Below the pieces are notes generated by a model, which was given only the letters and a program-made list of their open reading frames with translations, searched no databases and was not told where the DNA came from. From Pseudaeromonas sp041441555 (GTDB lineage Bacteria; Pseudomonadota; Gammaproteobacteria; Enterobacterales; Aeromonadaceae): a stretch of DNA of 64,000 nt. A program made the translations under genes and the position numbers. The DNA is taken from positions 1 to 64,000 of the forward strand of contig JASDSW010000082.1 in the NCBI GenBank assembly GCA_041441555.1, written 5' to 3'. This document shows positions 17,625-26,696 of the stretch, in pieces; the stretch's first letter is position 1, and every line of letters starts with the position of its first letter.

Positions 17625-17658
17625 CGGGAACTCATCAGATCTTTCGGGGCTCAATAAC

Positions 17659-18033
17659 ATGACGGCGGAAAACCAAAATTTTTCGACGCTTGAACAAGCG
17701 TTTTCTCTTGGTAATGGCCAAGATTCGGCACTCAACTGGTTGAGGAAAAATCACAGCCAGGTCGCCATATTCCTCGTCAGTGGTATCAAGCTCGAAGGAA
17801 CCATCAGCGGTTTTGATCAATACAGTGTGCTATTGACCGATGCGCATGGTAACCAACAGATGATTTACAAGGCCAAAATCTCCACCATCGCCATGCTCAC
17901 CGGGCGAATGGGAGGTGGTTTGCAACGTCCACGACGCCCGATGCGCCCTGGGATGGATTCCCGCGGTGATTCCCGTGGTAGTAGCTATGAAGAACGTCGC
18001 CCCAGCCCACCCGATGAATCAGAACGCTCTTAG
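17659..18033 (+). CDS. Hfq-like Sm-fold RNA-binding protein (divergent paralogue)
   Basis: A 124 aa protein with one Sm/Hfq domain at about residues 24-80 and a disordered Arg/Gly/Ser/Pro-rich tail. Matches to Hfq are clear: LVSGIKLEGTISGFDQYSVLL and MIYKAKISTIA align with the Sm1 and Sm2 motifs. Differences fall at RNA-contacting sites. Hfq's YKHAIS is YKAKIS (Ala72 at the proximal-face His), the distal-face Tyr25 is Phe38, and the rim RRER is RKNH. The Sm1-Sm2 loop is two residues longer. The locus is not the usual miaA-hfq-hflX site. It has its own promoter and terminator, so is monocistronic. Annotation pipelines would probably call this hfq; I regard it as a second, specialised copy. Confidence 0.85.
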   Translation: MTAENQNFSTLEQAFSLGNGQDSALNWLRKNHSQVAIFLVSGIKLEGTISGFDQYSVLLTDAHGNQQMIYKAKISTIAMLTGRMGGGLQRPRRPMRPGMDSRGDSRGSSYEERRPSPPDESERS

Positions 18034-18051
18034 TTACCGCAATGACGCAGA

Positions 18052-18083
18052 AACAAAAAAGGCCCGGGAGGGCCTTTTTTGTT
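18052..18083. terminator. bidirectional terminator between the hfq-like gene and brnQ
   Basis: An almost perfect palindrome: AACAAAAAAGGCCC and its complement flank GGGA, with T-runs on both strands. It serves the convergent hfq-like (plus) and brnQ (minus) genes. Confidence 0.92.
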
Positions 18084-18109
18084 AACGGAGATCGCTTAGC
18101 TCGCCGCTA

Positions 18110-19426
18110 TTAATCGGCAGCGGGAACCAGCAACGCAGGCTCAACCCGCCAGCACAGGCAAGCGACGATGGCGACCAAGGTTGGCAACAGCCAAGCCAGA
18201 CCCAGTTCGAACAACGGCAAGAAGTTAAACATCTCCAGGTTGACACCGACCACCTTTAAGCCATCCAGTGCACCAAACAACAGGGCAACCAACATGACGA
18301 TCTGAAACGCCAATCGCAGATGGCTGAAACGCTCTTTAAGAAACGTCATCAACACCAAGACTACGGCAATCGGATAAATGGCAACCAGAACCGGAATGGA
18401 GAGGGCAATCAGCTCCGAGAGCCCAATGTTGGCCACCAGGGCACAAAGCGCGCTCATCCCAATGACCAGCGTCCGGTAGCTCATACGCGGCAACAAGCTA
18501 TGGAAGAAGTCGGCACAGGCTGAGGTCAAACCTACCGCCGTTGTCAGGCAGGCCAGAGAGACGATGCTGGCCAGAATGAATTGGCCCGAGGTACCAAAGA
18601 GTTTGGCAACGTACAGTGCAACAATTTCACCGCCATTGTTGGGAGCATCCAGTAATCCGCCTGCCGTAGCCCCCAGTTGGAATAACGAGATGTAAACAAA
18701 GGCCAGCCCGGCTGCGGCAATCAAGCCGGCGCGCACCAGATATCGAGTCTGCAGACCAGTATCCGTCACCCCTTTTTGTTTGAGCACATCGATGATCAGC
18801 ATGCCGAACATCAGCGCACCGAAGGTATCCATGGTGTTATAGCCTTCCAGCAGGCCCTTGGCCCCCGGATGAGCCAGATACTCGCCGGTCGCCATCGGAA
18901 CGCTACCTTGCGGTGCCACCAGCACGGCAACGGCAAGCACAATCAATAGCAAGACCAACAGGGGTGTCAGCACCTTACCAATCGCATCCAGCAGCCGGCC
19001 CTGGTTCAGGGATAGCACCAAAGAGAGCGCAAAATAACCGATGGTGAAGACAGTCTGACTGAGTTGTCCCGCCTCAGCCCCCAAGAATGGCTTCAATCCC
19101 ATCTCATAGGCCACCAGACCGGTTCGTGGCGTGGCAAAGGTTGGGCCGATGATCAAGGCAACCGCAATAGCAATCGCGGTGCCAACCCAAGCCGGCAAAA
19201 ACTTGGACATGGTCTGAATACCGCCCCCAGCCTTCGCAATCGCCAGTATGGTGACCAAAGGCAAACCAACCCCGGTCACCAAAAAGCCCAGCATGGCCCA
19301 CCCCATCTGTTCACCGGCAAGGAAACCCGCCATGGGAGGGAAAATGATGTTGCCCGCCCCCAGAAAGAAGGCAAAGGTCATAAAGCCAAGACCGATCACG
19401 TCGGTCGTTTTCATGGTTTGACTCAC
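18110..19426 (-). CDS. brnQ: branched-chain amino acid transporter (LIVCS family)
   Basis: Cation-coupled importer of leucine, isoleucine and valine in the inner membrane. The 438 aa protein has about twelve hydrophobic helices and the LIVCS signature near the N-terminus (LGFMTFAFFLGAGNIIFPP). The start is a GTG at 19426 with TTGGAG six bases upstream; the longer frame would begin with a TTG that is itself the Shine-Dalgarno sequence. An AT-rich segment of about 45 bases just upstream may hold regulatory sites. The gene follows trmN6 on the same strand after a gap of about 180 bases, so probably has its own promoter. Confidence 0.93.
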   Translation of the reverse strand: MSQTMKTTDVIGLGFMTFAFFLGAGNIIFPPMAGFLAGEQMGWAMLGFLVTGVGLPLVTILAIAKAGGGIQTMSKFLPAWVGTAIAIAVALIIGPTFATPRTGLVAYEMGLKPFLGAEAGQLSQTVFTIGYFALSLVLSLNQGRLLDAIGKVLTPLLVLLLIVLAVAVLVAPQGSVPMATGEYLAHPGAKGLLEGYNTMDTFGALMFGMLIIDVLKQKGVTDTGLQTRYLVRAGLIAAAGLAFVYISLFQLGATAGGLLDAPNNGGEIVALYVAKLFGTSGQFILASIVSLACLTTAVGLTSACADFFHSLLPRMSYRTLVIGMSALCALVANIGLSELIALSIPVLVAIYPIAVVLVLMTFLKERFSHLRLAFQIVMLVALLFGALDGLKVVGVNLEMFNFLPLFELGLAWLLPTLVAIVACLCWRVEPALLVPAAD

Positions 19427-19604
19427 TGTGAACTCCAAATCTAACTATTTTGATTTTTTTAATATTTTTGACGTAAAAACAGGCAGAACACCTGCAGCAC
19501 GAGCCACCATCCTGGGCAATCAGAGAGGAATAATTGTCTGATTGCCAGGCCCGCGAAGAGTTAACAGAAGAATAAAGCAATGAATTTTTAAGGCAAGACA
19601 GCCA

Positions 19605-20312
19605 TTACAGCTTAAGATAGAAGCTCTTCACCAGCTCGCCATATGATTCAGAATAAACACCACTTTTAGAATAAATAACAAGATCATTGGCGACGAGGCA
19701 GCCATTAATTCTAGATAATAACAATAAAAAACGATTTGGCGCCAAGCCTTGTCGCGGAATTAATCGCTGTAACGAGACGACAAACAAGCCATGAACCGCC
19801 ACCATCTCCATCAGCATTTGAGCCTCTTTGACCGGTAGAATCAGAGCAATATTTCCGTTTGGAGCGAGTAACCGCAGCGCATGCATCAGCAACTCCTGAT
19901 GCGTCAGCATGGCGGTATGACGGGCATTTTGCCGCGCCCGGGAGGCAAACGACTGGCCATGGGGAAAATAGGGAGGATTGGAGACAATCAGATCAAAGGG
20001 CTCGGATTGATACTGCTGCAACGCCGACTCCACCACCAGGATCCGCTGGTTCCATGGGGAGCCTGCAACATTTTCTGCCGCCTGCTGAGCCGCATCGTGA
20101 TCCAGCTCGATCGCCACGATTTCACATGCTGACTCGCTGCGCTGAGCCAGCATCAGGGCGATCAGCCCGGTACCGGTACCAATATCCAGAATTCGCCGAA
20201 CTCCCGTCACGGGGGCCCAGGCGCCAAGGGCCACACCATCGGTGCCCACTTTCATGGCACATCGATCCTGGGCGATGGAAAATTGCTTGAAGGTAAAATG
20301 CGACTTGCCCAT
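19605..20312 (-). CDS. trmN6: tRNA1(Val) (adenine37-N6)-methyltransferase
   Basis: S-adenosylmethionine-dependent enzyme (YfiC) that methylates A37 of tRNA-Val. The 235 aa protein has the SAM-binding loop ILDIGTGTGLIALML and the catalytic NPPY motif (LIVSNPPYF) typical of exocyclic-amino methyltransferases. The N-terminal FTFKQFSIAQDRCAMKVGTDGV is the YfiC signature. The last 40 codons are noticeably AT-richer than the neighbours. Divergent from srmB, an arrangement also seen in E. coli and relatives. Confidence 0.92.
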   Translation of the reverse strand: MGKSHFTFKQFSIAQDRCAMKVGTDGVALGAWAPVTGVRRILDIGTGTGLIALMLAQRSESACEIVAIELDHDAAQQAAENVAGSPWNQRILVVESALQQYQSEPFDLIVSNPPYFPHGQSFASRARQNARHTAMLTHQELLMHALRLLAPNGNIALILPVKEAQMLMEMVAVHGLFVVSLQRLIPRQGLAPNRFLLLLSRINGCLVANDLVIYSKSGVYSESYGELVKSFYLKL

Positions 20313-20371
20313 GACGGTGGATTTTTCCCCTGAACACTCAGCGAAGAGCGGATTTTATCACGCCGCTACCC

Positions 20372-20377
20372 TATAAT
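20372..20377 (+). promoter_or_regulatory. -10 box of the srmB promoter
   Basis: A perfect TATAAT overlaps the ATG at 20376, which argues that this ATG is not the start codon and that srmB begins at 20412. The -35 region is poor. Confidence 0.5.
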
Positions 20378-20411
20378 GACGTCCCAAATATGTAAGCGAG
20401 CATCTCCCCTC

Positions 20412-21755
20412 ATGTCCTTCGATACCCTCGACCTTGACTCCGCCTTGTTGCGTGCCGTCGCCGAGCAAGGCTTTGTCCGTCCAACCACCATCCAGCAACA
20501 GGTGATACCAGCCGCCATGGACGGTCGGGACATTCTGGCATCCGCTCCCACCGGGACGGGCAAGACAGCCGCATTTTTGCTGCCCACCATGCAGCATCTG
20601 CTCGATTTCCCTCGACGCCGCGCCGGCTCAGCCCGGGTGCTGATCCTGACACCAACCCGCGAGCTGGCCCTGCAGATCACCGAGCATGCCCGGGCATTGG
20701 CCGTGCACACCCATCTCATCATCGAAACCATCATCGGGGGCGTCGAACACGATAAGCAACTGCCCGCCCTGACCGAAACCACCGACATCATAGTGGCCAC
20801 CCCGGGACGCTTGATGGAGTACATCGAAGCCGAGAGTTTCGACAGCCGCGCCATCGAAATTTTGATCCTCGATGAGGCCGACCGCATGCTGGACATGGGC
20901 TTCATCGGCGAGGTGGATCGCATCGTCGCCGAGGCCCGCTGGCGCCAACAGACCATGCTGTTCTCGGCCACACTCGAAGGCACCGGGCTGGTCAAGTTTG
21001 CCAACGAAGTTCTCAAGGATCCGGTTGAGCTCAACGCCGAATCGCCGCGCAGCGAACGCCGCAAGATCCAGCAGCTGATGTATCTGGCCGATTCGCCGGA
21101 ACACAAGTTTGCCCTGCTTTGCCACCTGTTGCGCAGCGAGGAGGTAAAACGCAGCATTCTGTTCGTCAAAACCCGGGAGCGACTGGCTGAGCTATCCGCT
21201 CAGTTGCAAGCTAGCGGTATCGATTGCGCCTGGATCCGCGGGGAAATGGAACAAGAGAAACGGGTCGAGGCCATCCGTCGTTTCCGTAATGAAGAGGTCA
21301 ATGTGCTGGTGGCCACCGATGTCGCGGCCCGCGGCATCGACCTACCCGATGTCAGCCACGTCATCAACGTCGACCTGCCAAGAACGGCCGACGTCTATGT
21401 GCACCGCATTGGCCGCACAGGCCGTGCGGGCAAGCGAGGCACCGCCATCAGTCTGATCGAAGCCCATGACATGGCCATGCTCAGCCGCATTGAACGCTAC
21501 ACCGGCGAGGAGCTACGGCGCCGGGTGATTGAAGAGCTCAAGCCTCAGCACAAGATTGCCAAAGTCGGTGGCAAGAAGAAGCCGGATCCCAAGAAGGATA
21601 AGCGCAAGGACAAGGATAAACGGCAAGAAAATCTGCAAGAGGAGCCGCGCAAGAAGGAGCGTTTGCGCGATAAGAAGAATAAGGGAAAACCAGACTGGGC
21701 CAAGAAGAAAGCGGCCAAAGAGGCTCGCAACAAGAAGCCCGACACCGCCGAGTAA
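20412..21755 (+). CDS. srmB: ATP-dependent RNA helicase SrmB
   Basis: DEAD-box helicase acting early in 50S ribosome assembly. The 447 aa protein has Q motif TTIQQQVIP, Walker A APTGTGKT, PTREL, DEAD (ILDEADRMLDMGF), SAT, and the C-terminal helicase motifs ending HRIGRTGRAG. A long Lys/Asp/Glu-rich tail (about residues 380-447) is typical of SrmB. The start at 20412 fits the family (MSFDTLDLDSALL) and lies downstream of a TATAAT at 20372. There is no strong Shine-Dalgarno sequence. Confidence 0.92.
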   Translation: MSFDTLDLDSALLRAVAEQGFVRPTTIQQQVIPAAMDGRDILASAPTGTGKTAAFLLPTMQHLLDFPRRRAGSARVLILTPTRELALQITEHARALAVHTHLIIETIIGGVEHDKQLPALTETTDIIVATPGRLMEYIEAESFDSRAIEILILDEADRMLDMGFIGEVDRIVAEARWRQQTMLFSATLEGTGLVKFANEVLKDPVELNAESPRSERRKIQQLMYLADSPEHKFALLCHLLRSEEVKRSILFVKTRERLAELSAQLQASGIDCAWIRGEMEQEKRVEAIRRFRNEEVNVLVATDVAARGIDLPDVSHVINVDLPRTADVYVHRIGRTGRAGKRGTAISLIEAHDMAMLSRIERYTGEELRRRVIEELKPQHKIAKVGGKKKPDPKKDKRKDKDKRQENLQEEPRKKERLRDKKNKGKPDWAKKKAAKEARNKKPDTAE

Positions 21756-21763
21756 ACCACCAA

Positions 21764-21795
21764 GAGGCCACCGTTCCGGGTGGTCTCTGTTCTTT
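21764..21795 (+). terminator. intrinsic terminator of srmB
   Basis: GAGGCCACC pairs with GGTGGTCTC (one wobble) across GTTCCG, followed by TGTTCTTT. It begins eight bases after the stop. Confidence 0.75.
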
Positions 21796-21958
21796 GACCG
21801 GTTGACACGTATCCATCCTCCTGACGGCAGACTCAGATCGTGGATGTGACCGATGGCGCCGTTTTCATGTGGTCTAGTTTCCAGAGCCTCGCCGCTGCTC
21901 TACAGTCAAGGCATTGACCCGAGCTTTCACATGACAGACCTCCAACCCGGGACGCCAA

Positions 21959-24724
21959 ATGTTCAATTTTATCAACCTCAAAGATTGCCGCCTCTCCACA
22001 CGAGCCACCTGGTTGTTCGCCGGCGGCCTGCTGCTCATCATGGGGGGCAGCCTCTGTTTTCTCAGCCTGTTTTTCATGCATGAGCTTGGCGACATAGAGC
22101 GCGATTATATCGCGCGCGGCAACCAACAGGCTCGAGCAGCCATTCAGCTCAAGCTGGATGAGATGGCCACCCGCTCCATGGACTGGGCTTATTGGGATGA
22201 AACCTACCAGTTACTGACACAGGGCGATGCCGGATTTGCCGAGCGCAATCTGAGTGCCGATTCCCTCAAGACCAACGATGTCGACTTGATGGGATTTATC
22301 CGGCGTGACGGCACCCTGGTCATCGCCGTGGAGCTCAGCGCCACGGACGGTTCGATGCAGGCCATTCCCCCCTCCCGCTGGCAAAAACTGATCAGCCACG
22401 ATGCTCTCGGCGAACGGCTGGACGTACTGGCTCAACGTCCGGATCAAGATACGGAACCGCTTTCCGGTATCATCGTCTGGGCCGGCGAGCCCTACCTCAT
22501 CGCGATCACCCCGGTGCTCAACAGTCTCTATCAGGGCCCCGTTGCGGGCTGGATGATCTGGGGCAAACGGATCCGCGCATTTTTCCCGGAGCGGTATCAA
22601 CAGATACTGGCAGCCGATGCCAAATTGTTATCCCCCTTGGCGATGCCCGTGACCCATCAGGAGATCCAAACCGCCACTGGAACCCTAAAAATCCGCGAGC
22701 TACCGGATCTTATTCAATCGTTCAGTGAGCTGGACGACATCAACCAATACCCGGTCGGCATCATTCAAAGCGACATGCCCAGAACGCTTTACCAAAGTGG
22801 GCAGCTCTCTTTGCTCATCCTGTTTGCCTGTAATCTGTTCGGCGGCATCATCCTGCTCTGGATGTTTTTACGGCTATTTCGCAAACACGTCACCGAACGT
22901 TTCACTCTGCTGGAAAACGGCCTCAAACACCTGGTCCAAGCCAACTGGGCGACCCCCTTGCACATCGACGGACAGGATGAGATCTCATTGGCCAGCCAAG
23001 TCATCAATCAGTTGCTGGAGTCCAAACAACTGTCCAGTACAGCCCTTCACGACATAGAGCAGAAGTTTGCCGCGCTCTATCAGAATGTGGCGGTCGGCAT
23101 CATCATGGTGCATGACAACCATATCGTCAGTATGAATGATGCTGCCTTGCGGCTGTTCGGCTACGACCAGCAGTCCAGCCTGTTGGGGAAACCCCTGACC
23201 AGCCTGTTCCCACCGAACACCACTCAGGAACGCTTCACCCAGGCCCGGTTCGAGCAGTTGCTGACCCAGGAGCCACAGACGGTCGAATGGGAATTCATTG
23301 GCAACTCCGGCTGGCGGGTGCCCTGTGAGCTCAGCGTGACCGCCCTGGCCCACACCGGCCAGCCCGCCTGGTTGCTGACGCTGAGGGACATCACCGACAG
23401 ACGAAATAACGAGAGTAAAATCAAGCGGTTAAGCCTGTATGACAATCTAACCGGCCTGCTGAACCGCAACCAGATGCAGACGTTGCTGCAAAACGATCTG
23501 CAGCACAGAGCCAGTGACGCACCTCACTTTGCCCTGCTCTATATCGATATCGCCCACTTCAAGAGCATCAATGATACCTTTGGCCACGGAGTCGGAGACG
23601 CCTTGCTGCGCGAGATCGCCTTCCGGTTGTCCCGTTATCTAGGCGAACAGATCATCGCCCGCGTTGCCAGCGATGAATTTATCGTCTACCTGCCGCGAGT
23701 GGACTCCTTCTATCAACCCATGCGGTTAGCTAACCAGATCCGCTCCTTGATCGCCGATCCGATGCAGCTGGATGAGGTGGAGCTGGTGGTCACCGCCTGC
23801 ATTGGTGTTGTCATCGGCGGCAATGAATTCTCGCTCGCCGAGGATGTATTGCGCTGTGCCGACTACGCCCTGAGCCAGGCCAAACGCCACCCGCATCAGC
23901 AAAAACTGTTTACTCGTCGCCTCTACCAGGCGGCACTGGTCTCGACCCTCATCAAACGCGATCTACCGGCCGCCATTCGCTCGGACCAGATACAGGCCCA
24001 CTTCCAACCCATCGTCGACTGCCAGAACGGTGAGTTGACCGGAGTCGAGGCCTTGGCTCGCTGGCATCATCCAGAGCAGGGTTTTATCCCCCCCGGACAA
24101 TTCATTCCCATCGCCGAAGAGAGCAATCTGATCCTCGAGCTGGGCGAACGGATCCTGCTGCAAGCCTGCCAGATCGGTCGACAACTGAACCAACAGCGAC
24201 AAGCGCAGGGGCTATCACCGGTGCAGGTCCACGTCAATCTGTCGGCCCGCCACTTTTCCAGCCCCAGCCTGTTGCCCAAGCTCGAAGAGACACTGCGCCA
24301 GACCGAACTGCCCCCTTCGCAACTGGCGATCGAGATCACCGAAAGCATGTTGCTGGTCTCTCCCCGCGATGCCATTCGACGCATGCGTCGCATCAAACAG
24401 CTCGGCGTGCATCTGGCCCTGGATGATTTTGGCACTGGCTATTCTGCCTTGAATACCCTCTGCCAATATCCGATCGATGTGGTGAAGCTGGATCGCAGCT
24501 TCGTCTTGCGCCTGATGGAGGGCAAACAGGGAGAACTCCTGGTGCGAGCCATCATCAACATGGTCCACGACCTGCAACTGGACATCATTGCCGAAGGCGT
24601 GGAAACCGCCGCACAGCAACAAAAACTGAGCACCCTAGGGATCCGTGAAATCCAAGGCTTCTACTACTACCGCCCGATGCCAGGCGACGAGTTGCTAGCC
24701 CTGGTCGTTGAAAAAATGAAGTAA
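21959..24724 (+). CDS. CHASE4-PAS-GGDEF-EAL protein, probable c-di-GMP phosphodiesterase
   Basis: Membrane protein of 921 aa. TM1 is at about 17-40, followed by a periplasmic CHASE4 domain whose signature SMDWAYWDETYQ is at 73-84. TM2 is at about 281-303, a PAS domain at about 365-480, GGDEF at about 490-650 and EAL at about 665-915. The GGDEF signature is degenerate (RVASDEF: the two Gly are Ala-Ser), so cyclase activity is unlikely, although GTP-binding regulation remains possible. The EAL domain keeps GVEALARW, ITESM, DDFGTGYS, KLDRSF and EGVET, so phosphodiesterase activity is expected. Single gene with its own terminator. Confidence 0.92.
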   Translation: MFNFINLKDCRLSTRATWLFAGGLLLIMGGSLCFLSLFFMHELGDIERDYIARGNQQARAAIQLKLDEMATRSMDWAYWDETYQLLTQGDAGFAERNLSADSLKTNDVDLMGFIRRDGTLVIAVELSATDGSMQAIPPSRWQKLISHDALGERLDVLAQRPDQDTEPLSGIIVWAGEPYLIAITPVLNSLYQGPVAGWMIWGKRIRAFFPERYQQILAADAKLLSPLAMPVTHQEIQTATGTLKIRELPDLIQSFSELDDINQYPVGIIQSDMPRTLYQSGQLSLLILFACNLFGGIILLWMFLRLFRKHVTERFTLLENGLKHLVQANWATPLHIDGQDEISLASQVINQLLESKQLSSTALHDIEQKFAALYQNVAVGIIMVHDNHIVSMNDAALRLFGYDQQSSLLGKPLTSLFPPNTTQERFTQARFEQLLTQEPQTVEWEFIGNSGWRVPCELSVTALAHTGQPAWLLTLRDITDRRNNESKIKRLSLYDNLTGLLNRNQMQTLLQNDLQHRASDAPHFALLYIDIAHFKSINDTFGHGVGDALLREIAFRLSRYLGEQIIARVASDEFIVYLPRVDSFYQPMRLANQIRSLIADPMQLDEVELVVTACIGVVIGGNEFSLAEDVLRCADYALSQAKRHPHQQKLFTRRLYQAALVSTLIKRDLPAAIRSDQIQAHFQPIVDCQNGELTGVEALARWHHPEQGFIPPGQFIPIAEESNLILELGERILLQACQIGRQLNQQRQAQGLSPVQVHVNLSARHFSSPSLLPKLEETLRQTELPPSQLAIEITESMLLVSPRDAIRRMRRIKQLGVHLALDDFGTGYSALNTLCQYPIDVVKLDRSFVLRLMEGKQGELLVRAIINMVHDLQLDIIAEGVETAAQQQKLSTLGIREIQGFYYYRPMPGDELLALVVEKMK

Positions 24725-24743
24725 GATTGCGCCGGCACGAACG

Positions 24744-24770
24744 AAAAAAAGGGCCCGAAGGCCCTTTTCT
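24744..24770. terminator. bidirectional terminator between the GGDEF-EAL gene and yaaA
   Basis: AAAAGGGCC, loop CGAA, GGCCCTTTT; A-run before and T-run after, serving both convergent genes. Confidence 0.9.
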
Positions 24771-24785
24771 GGTGGTGCGTAGCCC

Positions 24786-25565
24786 TTAGCGGGCTGACTC
24801 GGCACGCCGAAACACCGGGCGTGTCGGCGTCGAACATTCAGCGCAATAACGGTAGCCCTGTTCGGAAAAACCCAGCAACTCCGCCGGCTCTCGGAGTCGG
24901 CGGGTCAACAGGTGACGCGCCATCAGGCCCCGCGCCTTTTTTGCATAGAAACTGATGATCTTGTACTGACCCGCTTTTTCATCCTCAAAGACCGGCGAGA
25001 TGATCTGCCCCTGCACGTTGGCCACTTGAACCGCCTTGAAGTACTCCTCCGACGCCAGATTGATCAGCCACCCATCCCCTTGCGCCTGCAGCGCCAGATT
25101 CACTTGTTCGGTGATGCGAGCCCCCCAAAAGGCATAGAGATCCCCCCCTCGCTCGTTGGCGAGGCGAGTGCTCATCTCCAGCCGATAGGGCTGCATCAGA
25201 TCCAGCGGACGCAGCACTCCGTATAAACCAGAGAGGATCCGCAAGTGGCTCTGGGCATAGCGGAAATCCTCGGCGGAAAAGCCCTCCGCCGCCAAGCCGG
25301 TATAGACATCCCCCTTGAAGGCGAGCACCGCCTGGCGGGCGTTGTGCAGATCAAACCCCGGATGCCACTGAGCAAAACGGGCCGCATTCAAACCGGCCAG
25401 GGTGTCGCTGATCTTCATCAATGACGCCAGTTGGGCGGGCGTCAACGACTGACACAACCGGATCAGCTTGGCGGACTCCTCCAGCAGGAGCGGTTGGCTG
25501 AATTGCTCCGTCGCCAGAGGCGAATCGTAATCCAGCGTCTTGGCCGGCGAGATCAGCACTAACAT
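24786..25565 (-). CDS. yaaA: YaaA family peroxide stress protein
   Basis: A 259 aa UPF0246/YaaA protein. The N-terminus MLVLISPAKTLDYDSP, the middle LRILSGLYGVLRPLDLMQPYRLEMSTRL and FYAKKARGLMARH are family hallmarks. In E. coli YaaA is induced by OxyR and lowers free iron under peroxide stress; it also binds DNA. I saw no OxyR site here. It follows pilU on the same strand by 14 bases and may be co-transcribed with pilT-pilU. Confidence 0.92.
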   Translation of the reverse strand: MLVLISPAKTLDYDSPLATEQFSQPLLLEESAKLIRLCQSLTPAQLASLMKISDTLAGLNAARFAQWHPGFDLHNARQAVLAFKGDVYTGLAAEGFSAEDFRYAQSHLRILSGLYGVLRPLDLMQPYRLEMSTRLANERGGDLYAFWGARITEQVNLALQAQGDGWLINLASEEYFKAVQVANVQGQIISPVFEDEKAGQYKIISFYAKKARGLMARHLLTRRLREPAELLGFSEQGYRYCAECSTPTRPVFRRAESAR

Positions 25566-25579
25566 CGTCGTGAATACCC

Positions 25580-26686
25580 CTAATCGATCGTCACATTGCT
25601 GAGCATGCCAGCGTCCGGCGAGACACCGCCATCGAGCTTGATCATCAGACGAACCTCGTTAGGCGAATCAGCATAAGCCAGCGCCTCGTTGTAACCGATG
25701 ACCCCCTGGCGATAGAGATCAAACAACGATTGGTCGAAGGTCATCATGCCCTGCTCCCGGGACTTGGACATCACCTCCTTGAGGCGATGCATCTCACCCT
25801 TGAGCAAGATGTCTTTGACCAGGGGAGTACTGATCAGTAATTCGAAGGCGGCTCGACGCCCCTTACCGTCCCGGGTCGGGATCAACTGTTGGGCCACGAT
25901 GGCTTTCAGGTTGAAAGAGAGATCATAGAGCAACTGGCGGTGCTTCTCGATGGGAACCAGGTGCAGGATCCGCTCAATCGCCTGGTTGGCATTGTTGGCG
26001 TGCAGGGTCGCCATACAGAGGTGACCGGTTTCAGCAAATGAGAGGGCAAACTCCATGGTTTCTTGCGAACGAATTTCCCCGAGCAGAATCACATCTGGAG
26101 CCTGACGCAATGCTGATTTGAGTGCCGCATCAAACGAGTCGGTATCAGTTCCCACCTCGCGCTGGGTAATCAGCGACCGATCGTGGCGGTGAACAAATTC
26201 AACCGGATCCTCGATGGTCAGGATGTGGCCATCGGTCGTCCGGTTGCGGTAGCCGATCATCGCCGCCTGAGTGGTCGATTTACCCGCCCCCGTGGCCCCG
26301 ACGAACAGGATCAACCCCCGCTTGGCAACCCCGATCTCCCGCAGTATGCCCGGTAACATCAGTTCTTCGATGGTCGGGATCTCGGTGACAATCCGTCGCA
26401 TGACCATACCCGGGCAGCCCATCTGCCAGAAACAGCTAACCCGGAAGCGGCCCAGCTCCGGCCGCTGGATCGCAAAGTTGGCCTCATGACTCTGGCAATA
26501 ACGCTCGAAGGCAGCAGGAGTCATCACCTCGCGGATGAACTCGGTCACCATCTCGGCATCCAATCGCACCGACCCCAGAGGGGTCATCTTGCCGTTAACC
26601 TTCAGGCAGGGCTCAATCCCGACCGAGAGGAAGAGATCCGAACCCTTTTGGTCAACCAACAGCTGAAGCAAGCCATCAATTTTCAT
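25580..26686 (-). CDS. pilU: type IV pilus retraction ATPase-like protein PilU
   Basis: PilT-family ATPase that assists PilT in pilus retraction. The 368 aa protein has Walker A GATGAGKSTT, the Asp box, Walker B-type LLGEIRSQETM and the His box TGHLCMATLHANN. Compared with PilT it has the C-terminal extension typical of PilU (KLDGGVSPDAGMLSNVTID). The start at 26686 has AAGGAA upstream; the frame extends 16 codons further without support. It follows pilT by ten bases in one operon. Confidence 0.94.
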   Translation of the reverse strand: MKIDGLLQLLVDQKGSDLFLSVGIEPCLKVNGKMTPLGSVRLDAEMVTEFIREVMTPAAFERYCQSHEANFAIQRPELGRFRVSCFWQMGCPGMVMRRIVTEIPTIEELMLPGILREIGVAKRGLILFVGATGAGKSTTQAAMIGYRNRTTDGHILTIEDPVEFVHRHDRSLITQREVGTDTDSFDAALKSALRQAPDVILLGEIRSQETMEFALSFAETGHLCMATLHANNANQAIERILHLVPIEKHRQLLYDLSFNLKAIVAQQLIPTRDGKGRRAAFELLISTPLVKDILLKGEMHRLKEVMSKSREQGMMTFDQSLFDLYRQGVIGYNEALAYADSPNEVRLMIKLDGGVSPDAGMLSNVTID

Positions 26687-26696
26687 GCTCTGTTCC

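Larger units (their letters stand above)
17283..17658. other. divergent intergenic region: che operon / hfq-like gene
   Basis: About 375 bases separating two divergent genes. It contains the CRP site (17370-17385) and a sigma-70 promoter for the hfq-like gene (17595-17624). A stretch rich in A (about 17421-17460) and a middle part (about 17460-17590) show no credible reading frame or RNA structure. Confidence 0.6.
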
